In this document: piece after piece, positions 7,906 through 16,877 of the stretch
How positions within the stretch are numbered: position 1 is the first letter of the stretch
Layout of the letters: each line of letters starts with the position of its first letter
The notes under the pieces: model-generated
The model's input: the letters and a program-made list of their open reading frames with translations, nothing else
Told to the model about the DNA's origin: nothing
Database searches by the model: none
Translations under genes and position numbers: made by a program
Origin: Sphingobium sufflavum
Lineage (GTDB): Bacteria; Pseudomonadota; Alphaproteobacteria; Sphingomonadales; Sphingomonadaceae
DNA length: 64,000 bases
Reading direction: 5' to 3'
Assembly: GCF_021403115.1 (NCBI RefSeq)
Contig: NZ_JAJSSH010000012.1
Coordinates: 62,001 to 126,000, forward strand

Positions 7906-9441
7906 ATGCTGAAAGCTACCGAAGCGGAAATTGAAACTGTCCGGGAATATTTTGAGTGGCAGGCGCCTGATCTTCAGGTCGTGTTCCTTCAGAAGGTCTA
8001 TTCCGAAGCCGTCCTGAACACCCGCCATGACGTGTGGGACATTCATACCAACAAAGACCGCTGGTGGGTCATCACTGGCGGTACGAACCTCTACTCCCAG
8101 GCGCAGTTTCCGAACATGGATCTCGCGCTCACCTTCCATATTGGTCTGATACTCCGCATTCCGCGAACCGAGGAACAACAGGAAAATGACCTTCGCGTCC
8201 TGCCGTTCAAGCCGGTGCTTGAGAATATGGAGTATGTCGGCGCCGCGATGACACAAGCGCACAATGTTGCGGATTATCAGGCCGTCGGCGTGCGGTGTCG
8301 CGAAACCTTGCTTGCGTTAATTGGGGCTGCGCAGGACGCCGCGGTCTGGACGGATGCACCACCGCAACGCGCAAATTTCCGCGCGTGGACCGACATCATC
8401 TTTAACGATCTTCTGCCGAGCGAGTCGAATAAGGAACGTCGGGGCGCGATCAAGCAGATGCTCGAATCCGCCTGGACCCTCACCAACTGGCTGACTCACA
8501 CCAAGTCCGCGACATGGCTCGACGCGGACATGGCGCATGCGTTGACGAAGCAGGCTGTGCAAATGGCAATGACGCAGATCCTGCGCGCGCTGCGTGGTGT
8601 CCCCGAGGCGTGCCCGCAATGCGGGTCACCATACTTGGAACCCGAGCATGGCGAGAATAGCTCCGCGCCCGGCGTCTTGTGGGAGCGGCCGGCTTGTACC
8701 GACTGCAACTGGACCGGCAGGCCCGTCCCGGTCCTCGACACCGAGGCCGGACGGCCGATCATCATGCGGGAAGGCGAGCAGACCCACGAGCATAGCATCA
8801 TGACCGTGCCGTTGCGCATGATCGCGAAGCCTGGCGACCCAGTGGTTGCGCCGCTGCAGGATATGGAGACCGGGCCGCCAGAGCATGTCGTATATTTCGC
8901 TTACGGATCCAACATGTCGACCGTCCGACTGCGCGAGCGGATGCCAAGCTGCGAGCCGCTCGGCATTGCGACCCTCCCGGGCCATGCTCTGCGATTCCAC
9001 AAACGCAGCAAGGACAAGTCGGGCAAGTGCAACGCGTTCGCCACGAATGATGGCCAGAGCGTGGTGGGTGTCCTGTTCAGTTTCGATCCCGCCGAGCGCG
9101 CGAGGCTCGACCGGGCCGAGGGAGTCGGCCACGGCTATGAGCATGCGACCGTCACAGTCATCAACGGCGAAGGCCGGCGCCGCAAGGTCCTCACTTACCT
9201 TGCCAGCCCGGACGCAATTGACGACGCTCTCAAGCCCTACAGCTGGTACAAAGACTTCGTGCTGTCCGGATGCGCCGAGCACGCGCTCCCGGCTGACTAT
9301 ATCGCGGCCTACGTCCAATCTGTCGAGGCGGCGGCAGACCCCGACACGGTGCGCGATGCGAGAGAACGGACGAAGCTCAGTGCCGCCGTCTCATCGGGGT
9401 CCGAGCCGCACGGCCTTCCGGTAGCAACGCCTTCGGACTGA
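7906..9441 (+). CDS. Fusion protein: unknown N-terminus, helical region, zinc ribbon, gamma-glutamylcyclotransferase-like domain
   Basis: A 511-aa protein. ATG 7906 is preferred because AAGGG precedes it; ATG 7873 in frame has no such site. Residues 1-100 form an unassigned alpha/beta region rich in Trp (VWDIHTNKDRWWVI). Residues 120-230 are helical, with WTLTNWLTHTKSAT. A zinc ribbon uses CPQC (236-239) and CTDC (264-267). From about 325 a GGCT-like fold begins with YFAYGSNMS (330-338), the glycine loop of the family, and RAEGVGHGYE near 403-412 supplies the expected acidic residue. GGCT-fold enzymes cleave gamma-glutamyl groups to 5-oxoproline. The fusion lies at the edge of a defence island; its function is unknown. 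Confidence 0.8.
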   Translation: MLKATEAEIETVREYFEWQAPDLQVVFLQKVYSEAVLNTRHDVWDIHTNKDRWWVITGGTNLYSQAQFPNMDLALTFHIGLILRIPRTEEQQENDLRVLPFKPVLENMEYVGAAMTQAHNVADYQAVGVRCRETLLALIGAAQDAAVWTDAPPQRANFRAWTDIIFNDLLPSESNKERRGAIKQMLESAWTLTNWLTHTKSATWLDADMAHALTKQAVQMAMTQILRALRGVPEACPQCGSPYLEPEHGENSSAPGVLWERPACTDCNWTGRPVPVLDTEAGRPIIMREGEQTHEHSIMTVPLRMIAKPGDPVVAPLQDMETGPPEHVVYFAYGSNMSTVRLRERMPSCEPLGIATLPGHALRFHKRSKDKSGKCNAFATNDGQSVVGVLFSFDPAERARLDRAEGVGHGYEHATVTVINGEGRRRKVLTYLASPDAIDDALKPYSWYKDFVLSGCAEHALPADYIAAYVQSVEAAADPDTVRDARERTKLSAAVSSGSEPHGLPVATPSD

Positions 9442-9912
9442 CGGAGGACGGACGTGGTGTCCAGCACTGCACTCGTCGTTCGACCCGCCAAGAAGGCCCT
9501 CCACCACAGCGCCCCGCGACCAGGCCGCCTTGACTGAGACTTCATTTATCGCAACGATCGGCGCAACTACAGGACATAGGCAGGCGATGGTGGGCGGCAC
9601 AATTTGGAGACGATATGCCCTGTGGCGAGCGTAAAGCAGACCGACCGCATCTCGGAACGAGAAACCGGCGGTTATACGTCGCCAAAGGGTCGTTTCGTCA
9701 TCCCTTTTCCGGCTAACCATGCTCGCACCATGGTACGAAGCAAAACGCATGAGCAGTGATCATGGCTACAGCGGCACGATCTCTTTCGGCATTTGATCCG
9801 GGATTTCTGCAGATGGTTAATCGCGAGCATAAGAACCTGCGAAATAGCAGGAACGCCGACTGCGTGCGGTGCATTATCCTGCTGCAATTCCGCCATTTAT
9901 CGGGACTACACC
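9442..9912. other. Intergenic region, no supported gene
   Basis: This 471-base gap separates the defence island from the glutaredoxin gene. Overlapping short frames exist on both strands, including a 119-aa minus frame (9391-9750), but none shows a motif or a convincing ribosome binding site. I see no tRNA, integrase or direct repeat that would mark the island edge. Confidence 0.5.
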
Positions 9913-10170
9913 ATGGCAGACGACAAGACCGCTACCCTCTATCGCATGGTCCTGCCGGATCATGTCTGCCCCTATGGCGTGGCTGCAAAGCAGATGCTGG
10001 ACGATCATGGGTTCACTACCGATGAGCATATTCTGAAATCGCGCGAGGAGGTGGACGCCTTTGAAGCGGAGCAGGGTGTCGATACGACGCCTCAGATCAT
10101 GATCGATGGCAAGCGCATCGGAGGATGCGATGATCTCGAAGAGTATCTGGCACAATCGGGGACAGCATGA
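9913..10170 (+). CDS. Glutaredoxin-family protein
   Basis: An 85-aa protein from ATG 9913 (MADDKTA), the start that gives normal glutaredoxin length; the longer frame from 9793 adds unrelated sequence. The active-site motif is CPYG (near residue 18), followed by the thioredoxin-fold cis-proline region TTPQIMIDG and the GG(C)DDL glutathione-binding turn. It reduces disulfides or glutathione mixed disulfides in the cytoplasm. A flavin disulfide oxidoreductase follows 136 bases downstream on the same strand, which suggests a shared redox role. Confidence 0.9.
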   Translation: MADDKTATLYRMVLPDHVCPYGVAAKQMLDDHGFTTDEHILKSREEVDAFEAEQGVDTTPQIMIDGKRIGGCDDLEEYLAQSGTA

Positions 10171-10306
10171 AGGGTAGCCTGCGGTTGGGATGTTTTGCCC
10201 AAACTCCCGATGCTCGGTAATAACAGGGCGGAACGAGCGCCCAGATGGCCTGTTATCCCTTGCGGAGGCGCCGTCTGCCTTTGATTTGCAAAGGCCGACC
10301 GCTTTC

Positions 10307-11719
10307 ATGCCCCATCTTCAGTGCGACGTAGCCATCATCGGTGCCGGAACAGCCGGTATCGTCGCCGAACGCAGCGCGCGCCGGCGGGGAGCAAAGACAC
10401 TTCTGATCGACGATCAGTTTGCGGGTACTACGTGCACAACGGTTGGGTGCATGCCGTCCAAACTGCTCATCGCCGCCGCCGCGGCTGCCCATGCGGCGCG
10501 TCGTGCCGTGATATTCGGAATATCCGCGCAGCCGGAAATCGACGGCAGGGCAGTGATGGATCGGTTACGCAAGGAGCGCGACAGGTTCGTGGCGGGCGTC
10601 CAGGCGGATATTGCGAAACTGCCGGACGGCGTGAAGCATGTGGGGCGGGCGGCCTTTACCGGCCCTACGATGCTCAAACTGGATGATGGCACGACGGTTT
10701 CAGCCAAGGCAGTGGTCATCGCAACTGGCTCCAAGCTATCGATTCCCCCGGCGCTGCGCGATCTTGGGGATCGCCTGCTCACCAATGAGACTATCTTCGA
10801 ACTGCCCACCCTGCCATCATCAGTGGGTGTGGTCGGGGCAGGGCCGCTTGGCCTCGAACTGGCGCAGGCTCTGTCTCGATTGGGTGTCCGGGTCGAACTG
10901 TTCGACAAGGGAGACACCATCGCTGGTCTCAACGATGCAGTGGTGGCGAAGGTGCTGACGACGATATTGGAGGATGACTTCCCCATCCATCTTGGCGTCG
11001 ATCTTGCGGTAAGCCGGGAGCAGGATGGCATAACCCTGCGCTGGACGGGCGACAGCGAAGGTGAGGGGCGCTTCGATTATCTGCTCGTTGCCGCCGGACG
11101 CCCGCCGCAGCTTGACGGACTGGGGCTGGAAACGACGGGTCTCGATCTTGACGAGCATGGGCTGCCGAGCGTCGATCCCGCAACGATGCAATGTGGATCG
11201 GCACCAATCTTCATGGCGGGCGATGTGGATCATGCCCGTCCAGTGCTGCACGAGGCGCAGGCCGAAGGCAGCATCGCTGGGCGCAATGCTGCGGCCTTTC
11301 CCCATGTCACGCCGACCAGGCGGATGGTCCCGCTGGCGATCATGTTCACCGACCCGCCCATGGCCGTGGTCGGCGCGATGGCGAAGGCGCCGGACGAGGA
11401 TTTCGTTTGCGGCAGCGCTTCCTATGAAGATCAGGGCCGGGCGAAGGTCTTTGCGACCAACCGGGGCCTCGCCAATATCTATGCCGATCGTCAGGACGGT
11501 CGACTGAAGGCTGCCGTCATGGTCGGGCCGGCCGTCGAGCATAGCGCGCATCTGCTCGCTTGGGCGATGGAGCAGGGCATGACAGCGAGCGAGGTGCTCG
11601 ATATGCCCTTTTACCATCCAACCTATGAGGAAGGGCTGAAGCCTGCCTTCCGTTCGATCTGCAAAGCGGTCAGCGCTCCTGTGTCGGACCGGGACGATGG
11701 GTTCGTGCCAGGCACCTGA
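10307..11719 (+). CDS. FAD-dependent pyridine nucleotide-disulfide oxidoreductase (dihydrolipoamide dehydrogenase-like)
   Basis: A 470-aa protein from ATG 10307 (MPHLQCD); the frame is open from 10190 but FAD proteins of this class start just before the first Rossmann strand. Features are the FAD-binding GAGTAG, the redox-active pair in TTCTTVGCMPS, the NAD(P) Rossmann loop GAGPLG and the second FAD motif IFMAGD. The C-terminal dimerisation domain ends with a HPTYEEGL segment, where the catalytic His of the family lies. The exact substrate cannot be told; it is not next to 2-oxo acid dehydrogenase genes, and glutaredoxin lies upstream. Confidence 0.88.
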   Translation: MPHLQCDVAIIGAGTAGIVAERSARRRGAKTLLIDDQFAGTTCTTVGCMPSKLLIAAAAAAHAARRAVIFGISAQPEIDGRAVMDRLRKERDRFVAGVQADIAKLPDGVKHVGRAAFTGPTMLKLDDGTTVSAKAVVIATGSKLSIPPALRDLGDRLLTNETIFELPTLPSSVGVVGAGPLGLELAQALSRLGVRVELFDKGDTIAGLNDAVVAKVLTTILEDDFPIHLGVDLAVSREQDGITLRWTGDSEGEGRFDYLLVAAGRPPQLDGLGLETTGLDLDEHGLPSVDPATMQCGSAPIFMAGDVDHARPVLHEAQAEGSIAGRNAAAFPHVTPTRRMVPLAIMFTDPPMAVVGAMAKAPDEDFVCGSASYEDQGRAKVFATNRGLANIYADRQDGRLKAAVMVGPAVEHSAHLLAWAMEQGMTASEVLDMPFYHPTYEEGLKPAFRSICKAVSAPVSDRDDGFVPGT

Positions 11720-11742
11720 CGGGCGGGGAGGTCGGTTAGCTT

Positions 11743-12339
11743 CTAGTTGGCCAGGCCCTCGTCCGAGAGAGCCTGTGCAAAGGAGGGAGACTGCTTCAGC
11801 CGCTCGAAATAGGTGTCGAGACGCGACGGCAGCGTCAGGCCGACCTTGGTCTTAGCCCACATCAGCATGACGAACAGATAGCAGTCTGCGATGGTCAATG
11901 TGTCGCCGACGATGAAGCTGCGGTCACCGAGACGCTCTTCGAGCAGCGCAAACCTCTTGCCCAATATATTGCCTGCCTGTGCCTTGGCCTCGTCAGTGGA
12001 ATCCGGACTGAAGAAGGGTTTGAAATTCTTGTGCAACTCGGTCGAAACGAAGGCGGTGGTTTCCAGCACGCGCCAATGCGCAAAGCCACCGGACGGCTCC
12101 AGTTTCTCCGCCTTGTCCGCGATGAAGCTCAGTATCGCGATATTCTCGGTCAACACCTCGCCATCGTCCAGCCGCAGCGCTGGCACATAGCCCTTGGGGT
12201 TGATCTGGCGATAATCCTCGCCGCTGGCTGTCGTCTTGGCCTTGAGGTCCACCTTCACCGTCGTGAAGGGCAGGCCGCTTTCGATCAGCGCGATATGGTC
12301 GGCAAGGCTGCACGCGCCCGGCGAGTAATAGAGCTTCAT
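11743..12339 (-). CDS. Glutathione S-transferase, beta class-like
   Basis: A 198-aa protein whose start MKLYYSPGACSLADHIAL is typical of bacterial beta-class GSTs, with the Cys 10 position conserved. The thioredoxin-like N-terminal domain has the cis-proline in YVPALRLDDG and the SNAIL-like segment VLTENIAI. The helical C-terminal domain carries TIADCYLFV, the usual capping-box region. It conjugates or binds glutathione in the cytoplasm. A second, divergent GST gene lies 24 bases upstream on the same strand, so the two are probably co-transcribed. Confidence 0.93.
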   Translation of the reverse strand: MKLYYSPGACSLADHIALIESGLPFTTVKVDLKAKTTASGEDYRQINPKGYVPALRLDDGEVLTENIAILSFIADKAEKLEPSGGFAHWRVLETTAFVSTELHKNFKPFFSPDSTDEAKAQAGNILGKRFALLEERLGDRSFIVGDTLTIADCYLFVMLMWAKTKVGLTLPSRLDTYFERLKQSPSFAQALSDEGLAN

Positions 12340-12363
12340 GGCATTCTCCTATGGCAGTTTCTA

Positions 12364-13011
12364 TCAGGCAAGAATCGGTTCTAAGCCCGGCTCGGCCTTG
12401 GCCATGGCTGAGCGATAGGCGGGACGCTCTCCGATGCGCGCGAGATAGGCCAGCGTGTTGGGAAGGTCGTCCAGCGGGGTGTTAGTGAAGGCGCGCGACG
12501 TGGTCAGCGTGTAAACCATCATGATGTCGGCCAGCGAAAGATGCTGCCCGCCAAAGAAGGGCGCTTCTGCGAGACGTTGCTCCATGAAGGTCTGGCTGCG
12601 GACCATACGGTCCTGGACGAACGGCACAGCGTCTGGCTTGCTGCCCGCCAGGGTCAGGGCCAGCCCCATCATCTTGGTCGTCATGTAGGTTGCGTTGGAC
12701 CAGTGAAACCAGAACAGATGATCGGCATAGTCCGGGTCGGACGGGTCGGGGGCAAGTCGTCCATTGCCATATCGAACATTGATATATTCGCAGATGGCGG
12801 CACTCTCGCCCAGCACCAGATCACCATCGGTGATGACTGGCGCGATACCCATGGGATGCAGCGCCTTATAGTCATCCGGTGCCAGGCGAGTGTCGGCGCG
12901 CCGCTCGTAGCGCTTGAGATCATAGTCGATCCCCAGCTCCTCGCACAGCCAGACGATGCGTTCGGACTGGGAGAGCCCCAGATGGTGGACCGTAAGCACT
13001 GAACTTGTCAT
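12364..13011 (-). CDS. Glutathione S-transferase family protein
   Basis: A 215-aa protein from ATG 13011 (MTSSVLTVHHLG); a longer frame from 13050 adds a non-GST extension. The N-terminal thioredoxin fold shows SQSERIVWLCEELG, the cis-proline in MGIAPVITDGD and GESAAICEY for glutathione gamma-glutamyl binding. The C-terminal helical domain contains LSLADIMM. It is clearly different from the neighbouring beta-class-like GST. It precedes that gene in a likely two-gene operon. Confidence 0.9.
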   Translation of the reverse strand: MTSSVLTVHHLGLSQSERIVWLCEELGIDYDLKRYERRADTRLAPDDYKALHPMGIAPVITDGDLVLGESAAICEYINVRYGNGRLAPDPSDPDYADHLFWFHWSNATYMTTKMMGLALTLAGSKPDAVPFVQDRMVRSQTFMEQRLAEAPFFGGQHLSLADIMMVYTLTTSRAFTNTPLDDLPNTLAYLARIGERPAYRSAMAKAEPGLEPILA

Positions 13012-13188
13012 CCGCTTCCGCCTCAGGCTGTGAAAGATGCGAACGGTCACGGAAGCGGGCCAGTTCCGCAGCTGGTCGCAAGTCGTACTTTGTCACTCGG
13101 AAACGATGAGTTTTGCGGGTCAATAGCGGCGGGTCTGCACCTGACGTAGGGAAAGCCATGGCTAAGTGTCGCCTGAGGGTCGTTTGCA

Positions 13189-14217
13189 TCAACGTCGCCG
13201 TCGCACAGAAAGAAAAAATCTCATCATCTCCCGCGATGCGTCCGGCCCGGAAGGATCGGTAAAGGAACCTCCATGTCCTCCCGACCAACCATGGCCACCG
13301 CCATGCACGGTCCAGTCCTCCAGGAGAACATCACCGGCGCTGGATTTATGTATCTTGCGGGTGAAGCTCCTCCCTTTGTCGGAGCGCCCGCCCACGGATC
13401 GCGTGACCAGCGGGCCGGAATGCGACCGCTCCAGATCGCGAAGAAAGGCGCTGGCATTGGATGGATGCACCACTCGGTCCTGATCGCCGTGGAAAACGAT
13501 GGTGGGGATGGGACGCGTAGCCGTTGTCGCAGGCCGGGTCTGTGTATCTCCTCGCATCGCGGAAATCGCGGCTCTTATGGATCGGACATTGCCACGGGCA
13601 ACGCCGGAATGAACCCCGACTGCCATGAAAAGCTCTCGATAGACCGCGCCGATGGTTGCTGCCGCGGCTCCTCCTGCGGAAAGACCTGCAATGTAGATAC
13701 GGGCCGGATTGGCACGGCCGAGCGCGATGGCATGGTGGGTAAGGGCAGCGATGACAGCCGGTTCCCCTCTGCCTCGCACCTGATGAGCGGGATTATGCCA
13801 ATTCCAGCATCGGGCGAAGTTGGCACTGTGCGATTGCTGCGGATAGAGGACGAGAAAGCCGAGTTCGTCGGCGAGGATGTTCATGCCGGTGCCCGAGGCG
13901 AAATCCGCCGCCGATTGCGAGCAGCCATGAAGCATTACGACGAGCGGCATGCGTCGGCGAGGTGAGCCTAGCGGCGTGTAGAACTTATACGTCAGCGCGC
14001 CATGAGCACAGCGGAACTCATCGGTGATGAAGCTGCCCGGTGGGGGCCGCCGGGGGCGACTATGGGAGACCTTTCTCGTCTTTGGCTTGCTGGTCGGCCT
14101 ACGAACTGGGCGGCCGGGCGGGGCTATTGCATCGCCAAGGGCAAAGGCTGCGGAGAGGGGCCGCGCCTTTCGCGTCAGTCGGGCGGCCTTGAGCAATGTC
14201 TTGAACAGGTCGGCCAT
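13189..14217 (-). CDS. PHB depolymerase-family esterase
   Basis: A 342-aa alpha/beta hydrolase from ATG 14217 (MADLFKTLLK); an upstream ATG at 14301 is possible but adds low-complexity sequence, and GGGGA precedes 14217. The family motifs are PLVVMLHGCSQSAADF (oxyanion side), YPQQS and the nucleophile elbow GLSAGG. A late GGGHGWSGG segment carries the catalytic His. The N-terminus has no clear secretion signal, as in many intracellular members annotated as PHB depolymerase family esterases; the substrate may be a polyester, a feruloyl ester or another ester. It is a single gene, divergent from the FKBP gene. Confidence 0.88.
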   Translation of the reverse strand: MADLFKTLLKAARLTRKARPLSAAFALGDAIAPPGRPVRRPTSKPKTRKVSHSRPRRPPPGSFITDEFRCAHGALTYKFYTPLGSPRRRMPLVVMLHGCSQSAADFASGTGMNILADELGFLVLYPQQSHSANFARCWNWHNPAHQVRGRGEPAVIAALTHHAIALGRANPARIYIAGLSAGGAAAATIGAVYRELFMAVGVHSGVARGNVRSIRAAISAMRGDTQTRPATTATRPIPTIVFHGDQDRVVHPSNASAFLRDLERSHSGPLVTRSVGGRSDKGRSFTRKIHKSSAGDVLLEDWTVHGGGHGWSGGHGGSFTDPSGPDASREMMRFFLSVRRRR

Positions 14218-14347
14218 ACTGTCCCCGCATCCGGCGTCCGAATACAAACGACTGGCCATCTTTATCGATCCTGATGGAAATCGCCTTCCTTGCCGTTCCA
14301 ACGTTGGGTAGTTGATCGGCCGCCTGCCTCTTCGCTATGCCGGGCCA

Positions 14348-14944
14348 ATGACCATTGCATCCAGCGCCCCTTCGCGCCTCGCCCATCTCCTGACCCTCTC
14401 GTTACTCCTGGCACCGATCCCCGCTGCGGCTAAGCAGCCGCGCAAGGTTGCAGCGGCCAGGTCCGGCTCATCTACGGTCGCGGCGACGACAACCATTATC
14501 GCGCTACCGCTCAATCCGACGCTGCCAGCCGGGCAGCGTCTTCGCACGTCGAAGGCGGCGGACGAACCGGGCTATGTGATGCTCCGCCCCGGGTCCGGCG
14601 CCCTGCCGGGCAAGGCCGATTATGTGCTCGTCAACTATATCGGCTATCTGGCTGCAACCGGCGTCGTGTTCGATCAGGGCATGCAGTCCGCCTTTCCGGT
14701 GAATGGCGTGATCCCCGGCTTTTCCAAGGGGCTGCAAATGCTGGCGAAGGGCGGTATCGCCCGCTTTTGTATTCCCGCTGCGATGGGATATGGCGCGCGA
14801 GAGACGGGCACAATCCCGGCAAACGCCGACCTGGTGTTTCAGGTGGAACTGGTCGATTTCAAGACCGCCGCGGAAGTTGAGGCAATGCGCAAAGAGAGTG
14901 CCGCCGAACCGGCCGATCAGCCGGGCGCTACTTCGCCGCGGTAG
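14348..14944 (+). CDS. FKBP-type peptidyl-prolyl cis-trans isomerase, exported
   Basis: A 198-aa protein from ATG 14348. It starts with a signal peptide (hydrophobic LLTLSLLLAPIPAAA), so it acts in the periplasm. The FKBP domain follows: YVLVNYIGYL, FDQGMQ, VIPGFSKGLQMLAKGG, a loop with YGARETGTIPANA and the closing strand LVFQVELVDF. These match the fold and most active-site positions of FKBPs. The C-terminal 20 residues are a charged tail. Its end overlaps the convergent DUF3253 gene by 17 bases. Confidence 0.92.
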   Translation: MTIASSAPSRLAHLLTLSLLLAPIPAAAKQPRKVAAARSGSSTVAATTTIIALPLNPTLPAGQRLRTSKAADEPGYVMLRPGSGALPGKADYVLVNYIGYLAATGVVFDQGMQSAFPVNGVIPGFSKGLQMLAKGGIARFCIPAAMGYGARETGTIPANADLVFQVELVDFKTAAEVEAMRKESAAEPADQPGATSPR

Positions 14945-15194
14945 GAGAGCGTGCGATGCGATAGGGGCCGATGCGCACAGGCAACATCCGCCCCTTCCAG
15001 CTAGGCCGGATGCACCCATCGTCGAGCAATTGGTCGATGGCGGCGTGGACGGCGGCCATCCAATCGCGCCAATCCGTCTTATTACCAATCGCTCTCGCCA
15101 CTTCACTGGGGCAGATAGTGGCGTCCGGTGCCCGTTCGGCTAGCAGCGCCATAGCCATATGGCGCGCTGCGTCCATGGCTTCAGGGCTGATCAC
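14928..15194 (-). CDS. DUF3253 family protein
   Basis: An 88-aa protein. GTG 15194 overlaps the PAP2 stop by 14 bases; ATG 15176 is an alternative start. The sequence AARHMAMALL, CPSEVARAIG, DWRDWMAAVH and a closing GPYRIAR fits DUF3253, a small winged-helix-like family often found near PAP2 or deoxyribodipyrimidine genes in proteobacteria. Its biochemical role is unknown. It is probably co-transcribed with the PAP2 gene. Confidence 0.78.
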   Translation of the reverse strand: MISPEAMDAARHMAMALLAERAPDATICPSEVARAIGNKTDWRDWMAAVHAAIDQLLDDGCIRPSWKGRMLPVRIGPYRIARSPTAAK

Positions 15195-15915
15195 GGTCTT
15201 CCGGCCGTTCCGAAGAGGTCGCTGGCTCCAGCGTCCGATTGCGTTGCAGAGTGCGTGCAACCAGCGAACAGAGCGCGGCCCATGTCGCACCGACGCACCA
15301 TCCCGCAATGACATCGCTGGGCCAATGCACGCCGAGATAAACCCGCGACGCCCCGATGGTGAGCGTCAACGCGATGGCGACGGCCAGCAAATAGATGCGG
15401 ACATGCCGCCCGCTTTCGGCCCTGGCCAGCAAGGCCCCCAGAGTGAGATAGGTGATCGCCGAGTTCATGGCATGGCCGCTTGGAAAACTGCTGCTGTTCA
15501 CCTCGACCAGATGGGTGACGAGACCGGGACGCGATCGCGCCACCACATCTTTCAGCAGGACGCTCAAGATCGCGCCGCCTGCTGTGGCGGCAATGACGAA
15601 CGCGGCGGTTCCCGCCTTGCGGGATGCGAAGAGGTAACCGGCGGTGAGTATGGTGATGAGCGTGAGGATAGTGACGCCGCCCAGCGCCGTCATGTCGATC
15701 ATCGCGCCCCTGAGCCATGCGGGGCCGATCGGCAGCGTCGTGTTTGTGGGGCTGCGCAGGCCCGTCAATATCTGTCGGTCCAGAGCGAAGCTGTCGCCTT
15801 CCACCACTTCTGACGCCAGCTTTAGGAAGATGAAGCTAAAGGCTGCCATTATCAGGAAGCTGAACAATATGCGGCTATCGACGCGATGGCCTTTCAGGAA
15901 AGCTGGAACGGACAT
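15181..15915 (-). CDS. PAP2-family phosphatase, membrane-bound
   Basis: A 244-aa protein from ATG 15915 (MSVPAFLKG). About six hydrophobic segments are visible. The three PAP2 motifs are KDVVARSRPG, SSFPSGHAMNS and SRVYLGVHWPSDV, with all catalytic His/Arg residues present. Such proteins dephosphorylate undecaprenyl pyrophosphate or lipid phosphates on the periplasmic face; the exact lipid cannot be read from sequence. It overlaps DUF3253 downstream and is divergent from the exonuclease gene. Confidence 0.93.
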   Translation of the reverse strand: MSVPAFLKGHRVDSRILFSFLIMAAFSFIFLKLASEVVEGDSFALDRQILTGLRSPTNTTLPIGPAWLRGAMIDMTALGGVTILTLITILTAGYLFASRKAGTAAFVIAATAGGAILSVLLKDVVARSRPGLVTHLVEVNSSSFPSGHAMNSAITYLTLGALLARAESGRHVRIYLLAVAIALTLTIGASRVYLGVHWPSDVIAGWCVGATWAALCSLVARTLQRNRTLEPATSSERPEDRDQP

Positions 15916-15983
15916 GTGGGCGCTGGTCTCTGGATATGTGATTGTCTTGCGGGATAACGCACGACTATGACTATATAGCCGCG

Positions 15984-16877
15984 ATGAATTCCTTATCCTC
16001 ATCACCCGATATTGCCGATACCCCGCAGCGCGCCGATGACGAACCCGACTTCGTAGTGGTCGATGTCGAGACGTCCTGTGCGCGCGTCAGCAGCATATGC
16101 CAGATCGGTATCGTGGGGTTTAGGGATGGGCGGGAGGTCTTCGCCTATGAGACGCTCGTCGACCCGCGCGATGAGTTTTCGCTTTTTAACATCGGCATCC
16201 ATGGGATCACGGCGGAGGATGTTGCCGGCCAACCGCCGTTTGGCGACATTAGCGACATCGTCTCCGGGCATATCAGTGGGCGGATCACCGTCGCCCATTC
16301 CTCCTTCGACAAGGGCGCCCTTGCGGCGGCCTGCCGCGTAGCGGATCGCGAGATGATCGAGACCCGCTGGCTGGACAGCGTGCGGGTTGCCAAAAGGGCA
16401 TGGCCGGACCTGCCAAGTCATCGGTTGAATGCGCTGGCCCGCTTTCTGGGTCTCAAGCACCGCCATCATGACGCGCTGAGCGATGCGCGGGCGGCAGGCA
16501 TGGTGATCCTCAGAGCCATCGAGCATACCGGCATCGATCTGGCGGGGTGGATGGCCACACCGCGCCAATCCGCCGCGCCGACGCCCGCCGCATCGGGACC
16601 GCTGAAAGGAGAGCGCGTTGCGATCCTCGGCGAAGCGCGCGATGGCAGGCTCGCTCATCTCATCGCGCAGGCGGGCGGGCAGGTGGTCTCGTCCGTGGGT
16701 CTCAAGACGACGATGCTGATCGTCGCCACCTGCCAGCCCTATGGTCGCTTCGTGGCCACTAGCGCGCCCTACCGCAAAGCGGGGGCGCTGATCGAGGCAG
16801 GCAAGCCGATCCTCATCCTGACCGAAGAGATGCTGCGCGCAACCCTGTTCCTCCAGCCGGTTTCCGTGCGGCCCTAG
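15984..16877 (+). CDS. DnaQ-like 3'-5' exonuclease fused to a BRCT domain
   Basis: A 297-aa protein from ATG 15984. The exonuclease domain (about 25-190) has Exo I VVDVETS, the motif VAHSSFDKGAL (Exo II) and Exo III HHDALSDARAAG, so the DEDDh active site is complete. A linker rich in Ala/Pro leads to a BRCT-like domain (about 210-290): GERVAILGEAR, HLIAQAGGQV and TMLIV. This architecture suggests DNA repair or end processing rather than replicative proofreading. Its neighbours give no operon context. Confidence 0.88.
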   Translation: MNSLSSSPDIADTPQRADDEPDFVVVDVETSCARVSSICQIGIVGFRDGREVFAYETLVDPRDEFSLFNIGIHGITAEDVAGQPPFGDISDIVSGHISGRITVAHSSFDKGALAAACRVADREMIETRWLDSVRVAKRAWPDLPSHRLNALARFLGLKHRHHDALSDARAAGMVILRAIEHTGIDLAGWMATPRQSAAPTPAASGPLKGERVAILGEARDGRLAHLIAQAGGQVVSSVGLKTTMLIVATCQPYGRFVATSAPYRKAGALIEAGKPILILTEEMLRATLFLQPVSVRP

